Below the pieces are notes generated by a model. It saw nothing but the letters and a program-made list of their open reading frames with translations, searched no databases and had not been told where the DNA came from. Below, piece after piece: positions 36,311 to 45,104 of a stretch of 64,000 nt of DNA. The translations under genes were made by a program, and so were the position numbers. This DNA comes from Halobacillus litoralis (GTDB lineage: Bacteria; Bacillota; Bacilli; Bacillales; Halobacillaceae): NCBI RefSeq assembly GCF_004101865.1, contig NZ_CP026118.1:310001-374000 (forward strand), read 5' to 3'. Positions within the stretch are counted from its first letter, which is position 1. Each line of letters starts with the position of its first letter.

Positions 36311-39300
36311 CTACGCTTCCAATAACTCCGGTGTCTCTTCAAGCCTTACAGAAACAAGCTTGGATACACCTGACTCCTGCATTGTCACCCCATAAAGAAC
36401 ATCAGATTCTTCCATCGTCCCTTTACGGTGAGTGATAACAATGAATTGTGTGTCAGCACTGAATTCTTTCAAAAACTTGGCAAAACGATCGACGTTCGCT
36501 TCGTCCAACGCTGCCTCCACCTCATCAAGGACACAGAATGGAACAGGCCGTACTCTTAATATAGAGAAAAGCAGTGCAATTGCAGTCAATGCCCGTTCAC
36601 CGCCGGAAAGCAAACTTAAATTCTGCAATTTCTTGCCGGGAGGCTGTGCCACAATATCCACTCCGGTTTCTAACATGTCATCAGGATCCGTCAATTGTAA
36701 ATCTGCGCGACCGCCGCCGAACAGAGTACGGAAAACTTCACCGAATTCCCCGCGTATCCTCGTGAAGGTGTCCTCGAATTTCCGCTTCATCTCGCCATCC
36801 ATTTCATTGATGACGTTATGGAGCGTCTGTTTAGCTTCTGAAAGGTCATCCTGCTGACCTTTCAGGAACTCATACCTTTCCAGAATCCGGTCGTATTCAT
36901 CGATGGCGCCCAAATTGACAGTGCCTAATTCTTCAATGGACCTTTTAATGAGTTTCACTCTTGTAGAGGCCGCTTCAACGTCCTCGACTCGAGAATAATC
37001 ACGTTTTGCTTTTTCAAAAGTGATGACATATTCCTCTTGCAAATAGGTCAACATGTTTTCAAGCTCCACATCAAGACGGTTTGCTTTCACTTCTTTCTGC
37101 TGGATGTCTTGAACATAGTTTTGATGACTGCGCTTCAGCTCTTTCAACCACTGCTCAGCCTCCTGTATTTGCTGCCCATTCTCATCCCGCGTTTTACGCC
37201 GTTCCAGAATCAGCGAGGAAGTGCTTTCTTTCTTTTGCTTCATTTGCTCTATTTGGTCAGTTACTTCTTCTTCAGTTTGGTTTGAGTCAACTACTTCCAT
37301 CAGCTGCTGATAGGAGGCTCGGTTCCCGCGCAGTTCTTGTTCAATCATCGCTTTCTCTTCCTCGTACCGGTTTGTCTTTTCTTGTTGATTAGAAACCGCG
37401 GATTCTTGTTCAGCTAACTGAATTTGTAATTCCTGGCGACGTTTTTGCAAATTGGCTTCGTCGACTTTCTGCCGCTCTTTCGTAACCGATAAATCATCAA
37501 TTTCACTCTGGATATCTGACAATTGTGCGTCAAGATTTGATAGAGTGGTTTCTAAATTTTTCACTTGCTGGTCAGCATGATGGTGATCCTGATCATATTG
37601 AGCTTGATCTTGATCGAACAGCTTCAATTGATCATTCAAGTGGTTCAACTTCACTTGCAGCTCGCGCTTATCGGACTGTTTTTCATATTCTGCTTTCTTC
37701 AGTTGAGAAAGGCGCTCATTCATTTGAGAGCTCTCTTTCTCTTGAGTGGTCAGCTTCTCTTTCAGCTGCTGGACCTTCTGCTCGACATCTTTTGCTTTTG
37801 TATCAAACTCACTGATTTTACTTACAAGCTCCTGCAGTTCTTTTTCTCTTGTAAATAAAGACTGGTTCGACTGTTTCTTCGCTCCCCCGGACATCGACCC
37901 TCCAGGATTGACCACATCCCCTTCAAGGGTGACAATCCGATATTTACGCTTCAAGAAGTTGGCAAGCGAGTTGGCATGTTCCAGGTCCTCCGCTACCACG
38001 ATATGACCGAGCAGGTGTTGAATAGCTTTGGAATGCTGCTCCTCGTACCCGACTAAATCCCCAGCTACTCCCACAAAACCAGCTTGCTGGGCAAGGGAAG
38101 ATGCCCCATAGACGGATCGAGGCTGAATGGTTGTCAATGGCAGCAAGGTAGCTCGTCCTTTGTTGTTACTCTTCAACCAATGGATCGCTTGCCTGCCTGT
38201 GCGTTCATCTTCTACAACAATATGCTGTGCTTGTGCGCCAAGCGCTGTTTCAATCGCTGTAATCAAATGCGCTGGAATGTCAATAAGCTCTAAAACAGCT
38301 CCTCTTATGCCGTTCAACTGCCCTTTCTGTCTCGCTTTCAGAACTTCACGGACCCCTTGGAAATAACCAGAGAAATCTTCTTTCATTTCTTCGAGCATTT
38401 CTTTTTTAGAACGAAGCTTCTCTAAATACTGATAACCTTTGTACAGTTTCTCCTGCCATTCTTGATAAGTCTGTTTATTTTTCCCGATCTGTTCATTCAA
38501 TTCCTGCAATTCTTTTTCAAGGTTCTCACGTTTTTGCGTTATTTCTTCTGTCTCACCTGAAATTTCATTCAGTTGTGAATCTAACTGCTGCCTTTCTTCT
38601 CTCAAGTCTTTGAATTTATCGACTTGCACCCCTTTTTTCGAATGAATTTGCGTTACTTGTTTTTCTAACAGCTGTTTTTCATTACGCTTAGCCGCTTGTT
38701 CATTCAAAAGCTCGATATATTCACTCTTCAAATCCTCAATCTGTTCTTCAATCAGGTGAATATCTTTATTCAAAGCTTGATCCGTTTGATTCAACTCATT
38801 TTTGGTCTCTTGCTTTTTCTTTTTCGTTTCTTGCAGTTTTGCTGATTCTTCTTCTGAGACAGATTTCAAGCTTACCAGTTTCCCCGATAATTCTTCATAA
38901 GCCTCTTCTAACTTTGATTTGTTTTCTTCAAAATGCTTATGACGTTCTTTCATCAGCTGTTTTTTTCCCTCAAGGTTTTCCAGTTCCCTAGTCAATTCAA
39001 GTAAAGTTTCCTGTAAATCTTCAATCGATTCATCCAGAGCTTTCATATCCCTGCGTTGCTTTTCGACAGAGGACTCTTTTGTATCGATTTTCGTTTTCAA
39101 TTCACTTTCTTCTTCCTTCACTTTGTCTAAATCTTTCAGGAGGTGCTGCCAATCCCCGTGCAGGCGTTCGATTTGAGTGATCAATAATGAAATTTCAATG
39201 TTTTTCAATTCGTCTTTTTTCTCTAAGTAATCTTTAGCAACTGCTGCCTGCTCTTTCAATGGCTCCAACTGACCATCAATTTCATGTATGATATCTTCAA

Positions 39301-39871
39301 CACGATTCAAGTTTTCCTGGGTTTCTGTCAATTTATATTCCGCTTTTTTCTTACGCTGTTTATATTTCAATACACCGGCTGCTTCTTCGAAAATTGAACG
39401 GCGCTCTTCAGCTTTCGAACTTAATATTTCTTCAACTTTCCCCTGGCTGATGATTGAAAAAGCTTCACGTCCGAGTCCAGAGTCCATAAATAAATCAATG
39501 ATATCTTTCAATCGGCAAGTTTGGTTGTTGATATAAAACTCACTTTCGCCTGAACGATAAACACGCCTTGTCACACTTACCTCCTGGTAGTCCAGAGGCA
39601 GGGCTTGATCTGTATTGTCCAAAGTCAAGGTCACTTCTGCCATATTCAATGATGCTCGTGTCTCACTGCCTGCAAAAATGATATCTTCCATTTTTGCACC
39701 GCGCAACGAGCGGGCAGACTGTTCACCAAGCACCCAACGAATCGCATCTGTAATATTACTTTTTCCGCTGCCGTTCGGGCCGACTACAGATGTAACGCCA
39801 GAAACGAAATCAACCGTCACCCGTTCAGCAAAAGATTTAAATCCAACAGTATCTAATTGTTTGAGGAACAT
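36311..39871 (-). CDS. smc: Chromosome segregation protein SMC
   Basis: SMC ATPase that forms the condensin ring with ScpA and ScpB. The 1186-residue product has Walker A (GPNGSGKS, 31-38), coiled coil arms (about 170-500 and 670-1000), the Gly-rich hinge with GAQAQHIVVED, the C-loop LSGGERALTAIALLFS and Walker B FCVLDEVEAALDEANV. The ATG at 39869-39871 has AGGAGG seven bases upstream; a 12-codon extension is rejected. Unlike in B. subtilis it is not directly behind rnc. Confidence 0.96.
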   Translation of the reverse strand: MFLKQLDTVGFKSFAERVTVDFVSGVTSVVGPNGSGKSNITDAIRWVLGEQSARSLRGAKMEDIIFAGSETRASLNMAEVTLTLDNTDQALPLDYQEVSVTRRVYRSGESEFYINNQTCRLKDIIDLFMDSGLGREAFSIISQGKVEEILSSKAEERRSIFEEAAGVLKYKQRKKKAEYKLTETQENLNRVEDIIHEIDGQLEPLKEQAAVAKDYLEKKDELKNIEISLLITQIERLHGDWQHLLKDLDKVKEEESELKTKIDTKESSVEKQRRDMKALDESIEDLQETLLELTRELENLEGKKQLMKERHKHFEENKSKLEEAYEELSGKLVSLKSVSEEESAKLQETKKKKQETKNELNQTDQALNKDIHLIEEQIEDLKSEYIELLNEQAAKRNEKQLLEKQVTQIHSKKGVQVDKFKDLREERQQLDSQLNEISGETEEITQKRENLEKELQELNEQIGKNKQTYQEWQEKLYKGYQYLEKLRSKKEMLEEMKEDFSGYFQGVREVLKARQKGQLNGIRGAVLELIDIPAHLITAIETALGAQAQHIVVEDERTGRQAIHWLKSNNKGRATLLPLTTIQPRSVYGASSLAQQAGFVGVAGDLVGYEEQHSKAIQHLLGHIVVAEDLEHANSLANFLKRKYRIVTLEGDVVNPGGSMSGGAKKQSNQSLFTREKELQELVSKISEFDTKAKDVEQKVQQLKEKLTTQEKESSQMNERLSQLKKAEYEKQSDKRELQVKLNHLNDQLKLFDQDQAQYDQDHHHADQQVKNLETTLSNLDAQLSDIQSEIDDLSVTKERQKVDEANLQKRRQELQIQLAEQESAVSNQQEKTNRYEEEKAMIEQELRGNRASYQQLMEVVDSNQTEEEVTDQIEQMKQKKESTSSLILERRKTRDENGQQIQEAEQWLKELKRSHQNYVQDIQQKEVKANRLDVELENMLTYLQEEYVITFEKAKRDYSRVEDVEAASTRVKLIKRSIEELGTVNLGAIDEYDRILERYEFLKGQQDDLSEAKQTLHNVINEMDGEMKRKFEDTFTRIRGEFGEVFRTLFGGGRADLQLTDPDDMLETGVDIVAQPPGKKLQNLSLLSGGERALTAIALLFSILRVRPVPFCVLDEVEAALDEANVDRFAKFLKEFSADTQFIVITHRKGTMEESDVLYGVTMQESGVSKLVSVRLEETPELLEA

Positions 39872-40048
39872 AGTCATCCTCCTGTATTTTCGCAATCTTT
39901 CTTTCATTCAACTAATATATTTTATCATAAACTTACGCTCTACGGTAGGAAGGTTCGAACCTCTTTTCCTTCCTTTTAGGGTTTCAAAAATCGAAAAACT
40001 CCTTTATCATATGTACTAGCCCGAACACCAGCTTAAGGAGGATACAAA

Positions 40049-40270
40049 TTGAGTTTAGAAGAAGCGAACCAAGAGAATCTAGAGATCATCATCAATGACA
40101 TGGCCGAGAAGCTGCAGGTCGTCAACCGCTCTCTCATGGACCCGGAAGATTACGATTTGAATAAATATGAAGAAATCAAATCGTTACATGATATCATCGA
40201 AATGAAAGGGCAACTGAGCGTGTCTGAGATACAAGCTTTCGTCCAGGAGCTTGGCCATTACCGTAAGTGA
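40049..40270 (+). CDS. DUF1128 (YfkK-like) small protein
   Basis: A 73-residue acidic helical protein of the DUF1128 family, recognised by LEIIINDMAEKLQVVNRSLMDPEDYDLNKYEEIKSLHDIIEMK (split over residues 10-52) and VSEIQAFVQELGHYRK. Function unknown. The start is a TTG with a strong AAGGAGG site seven bases upstream. It is on the opposite strand to all its neighbours and splits rnc from smc. Confidence 0.85.
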   Translation: MSLEEANQENLEIIINDMAEKLQVVNRSLMDPEDYDLNKYEEIKSLHDIIEMKGQLSVSEIQAFVQELGHYRK

Positions 40271-40407
40271 ATTCAATAAGTGCAGGCCGTACGCGGCTCC
40301 TCGCCATACTGAATGAGCCCATTGGTGTGACATACTCTGTCACAGAAAAGGACTTACTTAAAGCTTTATTGACCATGCATGTACTGGTCGGTTTTGTGAT
40401 TACCTGA
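40267..40407 (+). CDS. Possible short ORF overlapping the DUF1128 stop
   Basis: A GTG at 40267 overlaps the DUF1128 stop and opens a 46-codon frame with a coding-like sequence (NSISAGRTRLLAILNEP, VTYSVTEKDLLKALLTMHVL). There is no ribosome site close to the GTG. I know no homologue. It may be translationally coupled, or chance. Confidence 0.25.
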   Translation: MNSISAGRTRLLAILNEPIGVTYSVTEKDLLKALLTMHVLVGFVIT

Positions 40408-40440
40408 GACACATAAGCAACTTTGTCCCTTGCTTAAAAA

Positions 40441-40495
40441 AAGAAAAGACCGCACCCGGGTATGTATTTAAACCCCGGGACGGTCTTTTTTTATT
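40441..40495. terminator. Bidirectional terminator between DUF1128 and rnc
   Basis: Long hairpin: AAAAGACCG pairs with CGGTCTTTT and CCCGGG with CCCGGG, with T-runs outside both arms. It ends the rnc transcript on the minus strand and the DUF1128 transcript on the plus strand. Confidence 0.92.
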
Positions 40496-40499
40496 TTCC

Positions 40500-41192
40500 T
40501 CATGATAAAGCTCCGTGATTTTGTAACGCTTGCTGGGCAGCTCTTTGCTCTGCCTCTTTTTTCGTGCGGCCTACACCGATGCCGCCAATATCATCCTGAA
40601 TACGGACATGGGCGATGAATTCACGGCTGTGCGCCGGTCCTCTTTCTTCCACGATCTCATATTCGATTCTGCTGTTTTTGTCCCTTTGAATAAATTCCTG
40701 AAGTTGGCTTTTAAAATCCATCGCATGAGAAAAAGCACCTTTTTTAACTTTCGGATATACATAGGTTTTCAAGAATTGTATGACCGTATCATAGCCTTGA
40801 TCCAAATAAAGAGCACCAATGAAAGCCTCGAAGACGTCAGCTAATAATGCTGGTCTGTTACGGCCTCCTGTCAGCTCTTCTCCTTTACCAAGCAAAATGA
40901 GATCTTGAAATCTCAATTCGTTGGCAAATTCGACCAAGGAAACTTCACATACGATGGAAGCCCGGAACTTTGTCAGTTCGCCTTCCGCCATATTCGGGAA
41001 TTCCCTATATAAGTATTGAGATACACCAAGTTCGAGAACGGCATCTCCTAAAAATTCAAGACGCTCATTATCTTCTCGATCGGTTTTCCGATGCTCATTC
41101 ACATAAGATGAATGTGTGAAAGCTTGTTCCAGTAACGAGACATCTTTGAATTGAATATTTACTTTGTTCTGGAAACTGGAAAAATCATCCAT
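40500..41192 (-). CDS. rnc: Ribonuclease III
   Basis: Double-strand-specific endonuclease that processes rRNA and, in B. subtilis, silences prophage toxins. The catalytic signature [15 protein letters not shown] (about 43-57) and [16 protein letters not shown] are present; the C-terminal dsRNA-binding domain covers about 155-228 with DFKSQLQEF and [18 protein letters not shown]. Length 230, slightly shorter than in B. subtilis. Confidence 0.95.
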   Translation of the reverse strand: MDDFSSFQNKVNIQFKDVSLLEQAFTHSSYVNEHRKTDREDNERLEFLGDAVLELGVSQYLYREFPNMAEGELTKFRASIVCEVSLVEFANELRFQDLILLGKGEELTGGRNRPALLADVFEAFIGALYLDQGYDTVIQFLKTYVYPKVKKGAFSHAMDFKSQLQEFIQRDKNSRIEYEIVEERGPAHSREFIAHVRIQDDIGGIGVGRTKKEAEQRAAQQALQNHGALS

Positions 41193-41225
41193 AAATCACC
41201 TTGTCCTTTGCTAAGAATTTCTGTA

Positions 41226-41262
41226 ATACAGGAAAGGCTGCCCGTACGGAACGAGCAGCAAT
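41226..41262 (-). other. Hairpin between acpP and rnc
   Basis: GCTGC pairs with GCAGC inside GGAAAG/CTTCC arms. There is no T-run on the minus strand. It may set the relative levels of the abundant acpP message and downstream rnc. Confidence 0.4.
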
Positions 41263-41269
41263 CTTCCTT

Positions 41270-41503
41270 TTACGATACGCTGCTTATGTAATTCACAGCG
41301 TCGCCTACTGTATTGATTTTTTCAGCTTCTTCATCAGAAATTTCCATATCAAACTCATCTTCAAGCTCCATTACAAGCTCTACTACGTCAAGAGAGTCTG
41401 CTTCTAGATCTTCTTTGAAGGAAGCTTCCATAGTAACTTTAGACTCATCAACGTCAAGACGATCGACGATGATCTGTTTTACACGATCAAATGTTTCTGC
41501 CAT
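41270..41503 (-). CDS. acpP: Acyl carrier protein
   Basis: A 77-residue acidic carrier with the phosphopantetheine-attachment Ser37 in [12 protein letters not shown]. It carries growing acyl chains in fatty-acid synthesis and delivers them to PlsX. It is 60 bases downstream of fabG, last gene of the fapR operon, and has its own strong ribosome site (GGGAGGTGAGG). Confidence 0.97.
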   Translation of the reverse strand: MAETFDRVKQIIVDRLDVDESKVTMEASFKEDLEADSLDVVELVMELEDEFDMEISDEEAEKINTVGDAVNYISSVS

Positions 41504-41563
41504 TGGAACCTCACCTCCCTTCAGTCATTATAGTAAATTTCGCAGAGAAAAACCATAACATTT

Positions 41564-42304
41564 TTACATTACCATTCCGCCGTCGATATGCAGCGTTTGG
41601 CCTGTCATGTAGGCAGCGTCTTCAGAAGCCAGGAATCTGACTACACGTGCGACATCCTGCCCTTCCCCTAAACGGTTCAAGGGAATGAGTGAAAGCATTT
41701 GTTCACGCTGCTCATCTGTCAGGGAATCCGTCATATCTGTCGCAATGTAACCAGGCGCTACGGCATTGACCTGGATGTTTCTTGCAGCAAGCTCTTTAGC
41801 GTTCGATTTAGTCATACCGATCACCCCTGCTTTAGCTGCTACATAGTTCGCCTGACCAGGGTTACCGGATACACCTACAATCGATGCGACGTTGATGATA
41901 CGACCATACTTTTGCTTCATCATTTGTCTGGTGACGCCTTTCGTACAAAGGAAGACACCTTTAAGGTTCGTATCGATAACAGAATCGAACTCTTCTTCTT
42001 TCATTCTCATCAACAAATTGTCTTTTGTAATCCCTGCATTGTTGACGAGGATATCCAACCGACCGAACTCATCGATGATCGTTTTCACCATGCGTTTTAC
42101 ATCTTCATCACTGGAGACATTGGCCTGGATTTTAATGGCCACGCCGCCCTGTTCTTCAATTTCCTGGACAACGGCTTCTGCTTTATCTTCGCTGCCAGCA
42201 TAATTGACAGCGACTTTCGCTCCTTTAGAAGCAAGTTCCAGAGCGATCGCTCTTCCAATTCCACGCGAAGCCCCCGTGACGAGAGCTACCTGATCTTGTA
42301 ACAT
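41564..42304 (-). CDS. fabG: 3-oxoacyl-[acyl-carrier-protein] reductase
   Basis: NADPH-dependent short-chain dehydrogenase, 246 residues. Cofactor motif [14 protein letters not shown] (9-22), NNAG (about 87), the catalytic Ser and the Tyr-x-x-x-Lys in [15 protein letters not shown] are intact. The ATG at 42302-42304 overlaps the fabD stop (TGATG) with AGGAGG seven bases upstream, so it is translationally coupled. Confidence 0.96.
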   Translation of the reverse strand: MLQDQVALVTGASRGIGRAIALELASKGAKVAVNYAGSEDKAEAVVQEIEEQGGVAIKIQANVSSDEDVKRMVKTIIDEFGRLDILVNNAGITKDNLLMRMKEEEFDSVIDTNLKGVFLCTKGVTRQMMKQKYGRIINVASIVGVSGNPGQANYVAAKAGVIGMTKSNAKELAARNIQVNAVAPGYIATDMTDSLTDEQREQMLSLIPLNRLGEGQDVARVVRFLASEDAAYMTGQTLHIDGGMVM

Positions 42305-43245
42305 CAAGATTCCTCCTTATACCAATCAATGAAAGATTGCAATGAATCTGGATCCTGGACACTGAATGTTTTCATTCTGCGTTTCACTTTTCTTACCAGT
42401 CCACTCAATACTTTCCCTTGCCCCACCTCGACAATGGCATCCACATTTTCTTCAGCGAATGCTTCGAGGATCTGCTGAAACCTTACCGGTGAGTATAGCT
42501 GTTCGATAAGCAATGTTTCTATTTTTTCCGCTTCTGTTACAGGTGACGCTGTAACATTGGCATACACAGGTATGTCCGCATCCTGAATGGTAGTTTTTGA
42601 TAAATAATCAGCGAAATCATCACTTGCCGACTTCATCAGCCGGGAATGGAACGGTCCACTCACATTGAGGGGAAGGACTCGTTTCGCTCCCTTTTCAGAG
42701 AGTTGCTGAGATGCTTGTTCCACTCCCTCTTTTGTGCCGGAAATGACGATTTGGCCAGGGCAATTGATATTGGCTAAATCAACGGCTGTTTCTCCATCGA
42801 AATTGCGGAGGACTTCTTCAATTTCTTCTTGGGATAAACCGAGAACGGCAGCCATCGTCCCTTTACCTGTAGGGTATGCCTCTTCCATGAGTTTCCCTCT
42901 TACATGTACCAATTGCAGAGCATCCATCGGGCTTAAAGACCCGGAAGCTACAAGAGCACTATACTCGCCCAAACTATGACCCGCAGTCATACCAGGTTCG
43001 ACACCTTCCTCCTGAAGCACTTCTTGAATAGCAATACTGTTCAAAAGTAAAGCAGGCTGAGCATTTTCTGTTTTCGTCAGTTCTTCCGAAGGTCCTTCAA
43101 ACATAAGGGTTGTCAGTGAGTAACCCAAAGCTTCATCCGCTTGGTCGAATAATTTTTTTACAGATGGGTAGCTTTCATACATTGCCTGCCCCATGCCCAC
43201 TTCCTGAGAACCTTGTCCAGGAAAAACATATGCGATGTTTTTCAT
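42304..43245 (-). CDS. fabD: Malonyl-CoA-[acyl-carrier-protein] transacylase
   Basis: Loads malonyl groups on ACP. 313 residues with the oxyanion GQGSQ motif (10-14) and nucleophile Ser91 in GHSLGEYSA; the catalytic His is in GPFHSRLM. Overlaps plsX by four bases. Confidence 0.96.
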   Translation of the reverse strand: MKNIAYVFPGQGSQEVGMGQAMYESYPSVKKLFDQADEALGYSLTTLMFEGPSEELTKTENAQPALLLNSIAIQEVLQEEGVEPGMTAGHSLGEYSALVASGSLSPMDALQLVHVRGKLMEEAYPTGKGTMAAVLGLSQEEIEEVLRNFDGETAVDLANINCPGQIVISGTKEGVEQASQQLSEKGAKRVLPLNVSGPFHSRLMKSASDDFADYLSKTTIQDADIPVYANVTASPVTEAEKIETLLIEQLYSPVRFQQILEAFAEENVDAIVEVGQGKVLSGLVRKVKRRMKTFSVQDPDSLQSFIDWYKEES

Positions 43246-44246
43246 GATTCATCCTCCTTTTGTTCCATCTCCTCCAATGTGGTCGAGATGGTCATTGTTA
43301 CATCCTGCTCGACCATTTGGCATGCTTGTCGAATGGCATTCAGCACAGCTCTTTCATTCGAAGACCCGTGCGCCTTGATTACAGGAGCAGATAATCCGAA
43401 TAAACCCGCCCCTCCATACTCTGAGTAATCTAATTGATCTTTCAATTTCTTTAGATCGTTTTTAGCCAGGCCAGCAGCAATCTTTGTCTTGAAGTTGGTC
43501 ATAAAGGTTTGTTTGATCATAGAAAACATCGTCATCGCTGTTCCTTCGATCGTTTTCAATGTCACATTTCCTGTAAACCCGTCAGTCACTACAACATCTG
43601 CCACACCGCTCATTAAGTCACGCGCCTCTACGTTGCCTACAAAATTAATCGGCGCCTCCTGCATCAATCGGAAAGCTTTTTTCGTTAAGTCATTGCCTTT
43701 TCCTTCTTCTGTCCCGACATTAAGCAGACCAACACGCGGCTCGTCGATATTTCTTACATTTTCAGCATAAATCGACCCGATGACTGCATATTGAAGCAAA
43801 TGATCGGGTTTCGCATCGACATTCGCACCTACATCCAGCATCAGGAACCCTTTCCCATCTTCAGTCGGCAGGGTCGGGCTCAACGCCGGTCGCTCAACAC
43901 CTTTCATGCGCCCGACTAAGAAAAGCCCAGCACTCATTAATGCTCCTGTGTTTCCCGCAGAAATACAACCATCCGCTCGCCCTTCTTTCACTTCGTTGGC
44001 CATCAGTACCATGGAGGCATTCTTTTTCCTTCTTACAGCACGTACAGGTTCATCATCGGCTGTAATAACTTCTGTCGTATGTATGATGGATAGGTTGGAT
44101 TGTCCTTTCAAAAAAGGTTTGATACGGGACTCATCACCTATCAAAGTAATCTCCAATCCTTCTATTGAATCAGCAGCTTCTACTGCACCTTTAACTATCG
44201 CTTCCGGGGCATGATCGCCGCCCATGGCGTCAATGGCTAGCTTCAT
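43242..44246 (-). CDS. plsX: Phosphate acyltransferase PlsX
   Basis: Converts acyl-ACP to acyl-phosphate for phospholipid synthesis by PlsY. The 334-residue product begins [18 protein letters not shown] and contains [18 protein letters not shown] and [14 protein letters not shown], all family signatures. The ATG at 44244-44246 is preferred because the upstream ATG (44258) touches its GGAG. Confidence 0.95.
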   Translation of the reverse strand: MKLAIDAMGGDHAPEAIVKGAVEAADSIEGLEITLIGDESRIKPFLKGQSNLSIIHTTEVITADDEPVRAVRRKKNASMVLMANEVKEGRADGCISAGNTGALMSAGLFLVGRMKGVERPALSPTLPTEDGKGFLMLDVGANVDAKPDHLLQYAVIGSIYAENVRNIDEPRVGLLNVGTEEGKGNDLTKKAFRLMQEAPINFVGNVEARDLMSGVADVVVTDGFTGNVTLKTIEGTAMTMFSMIKQTFMTNFKTKIAAGLAKNDLKKLKDQLDYSEYGGAGLFGLSAPVIKAHGSSNERAVLNAIRQACQMVEQDVTMTISTTLEEMEQKEDES

Positions 44247-44264
44247 TTTCAGATCCATCTCCTT

Positions 44265-44825
44265 CTATTGGTGGGAACGGTACATTTCAAATGTTCCTCC
44301 AAATACTTCTTCATTTTCTACAAAGCTGTGGACACTTACAATCGTCCGACCCTTTTCATCTTCCCCTTTGACGGACGCTTTGGCCACAACCCGTTCTCCT
44401 AACTTCACCGGTCTTGAAAAATGAATGGTCGAGCGAGCCGTCAGGGCAATGTCATCATCTATCAATGCGACTGCTAAAGAATTGGCTTGCGCGAAAAGGT
44501 GATGTCCTCTTGCAATATGATTCCTTGAGAAAACGTGCTCTGGACGAATATCTAAAATCGATAATGCTCGATCATCAAGTTCAAGGTCTACGACTTCCCC
44601 GATGACTTCTTCGATCGGCAGTGCTTTGACAGTCTCATTCCACTCGTGTGTCGCGACAGACTTGATCCTCTCTCTGAGTTCCGGTATCCCCAGTTCCATT
44701 CTGTCGAGGCGGATGGTCTGAATACTGACTCCAAATGACTTTGCCAATTCTTCATCTGTAATAAAGGGAGTTTGATCGATTTTATTTTTCAATTCTTCCT
44801 GGCGCATTTTTTTAGTCTTTTTCAC
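44265..44825 (-). CDS. fapR: Transcription factor FapR, regulator of lipid synthesis
   Basis: Represses fatty-acid and phospholipid genes until malonyl-CoA binds its hotdog domain. The N-terminal helix-turn-helix ([21 protein letters not shown]) and effector domain ([23 protein letters not shown], split over about 110-132) are standard. GTG at 44823-44825 is favoured because GGTGG precedes it by seven bases; an ATG at 44843 has no ribosome site. A FapR operator overlaps its promoter, so the operon is self-regulated. Confidence 0.94.
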   Translation of the reverse strand: MKKTKKMRQEELKNKIDQTPFITDEELAKSFGVSIQTIRLDRMELGIPELRERIKSVATHEWNETVKALPIEEVIGEVVDLELDDRALSILDIRPEHVFSRNHIARGHHLFAQANSLAVALIDDDIALTARSTIHFSRPVKLGERVVAKASVKGEDEKGRTIVSVHSFVENEEVFGGTFEMYRSHQ

Positions 44826-44861
44826 ACTGATTCCACCGTTCATTTAATCATAAGCGATCAC

Positions 44862-44881
44862 TTTATGACTAGGTACTAATA
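44862..44881 (-). promoter_or_regulatory. FapR operator
   Basis: The minus strand reads ATTAGTACCTAGTCATAAAG, matching the known FapR box (TTAGTACC followed by an inverted half-site). It lies just downstream of the -10 box, where binding would block transcription of fapR-plsX-fabD-fabG-acpP. Confidence 0.85.
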
Positions 44882-44883
44882 GT

Positions 44884-44912
44884 AATATATAATACCAGTA
44901 AGATTTACGCAA
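44884..44912 (-). promoter_or_regulatory. Sigma-A promoter of the fapR operon
   Basis: On the minus strand TTGCGT (-35), 17-base spacer, TATATT (-10), placed directly upstream of the FapR operator. Confidence 0.7.
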
Positions 44913-44956
44913 GGATTGACCTTTCGTATAAGGAAAATCTTTAAATCAGGCGGAAA

Positions 44957-45000
44957 CAAAAAGACTGTCAGCAAGCAAATTCAGGCCGACAGTCTTTTTT
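44957..45000 (-). terminator. Terminator after recG
   Basis: Twelve-base-pair stem AAAAAGACTGTC with GACAGTCTTTTT and T-runs on both strands; about 105 bases after the recG stop, separating it from the fapR operon. Confidence 0.85.
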
Positions 45001-45104
45001 TATGATGAAAATGATAAAATTCGAGCCAATGCTTCATGAGCCATGTCCAGCCGGATGTGCTTACGCTTGTCGCGGCTGACCAAGGTCGCTTGCGTTTTCG
45101 ATCT

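Noticed and set aside
35804..36325. Serine-rich open frame opposite the ftsY acidic domain
   Set aside because: The Ser runs are the complement of Glu codons of ftsY.
41699..42301. 200-residue open frame opposite fabG
   Set aside because: Fully antisense to the well-conserved fabG; a shadow of its codon pattern.
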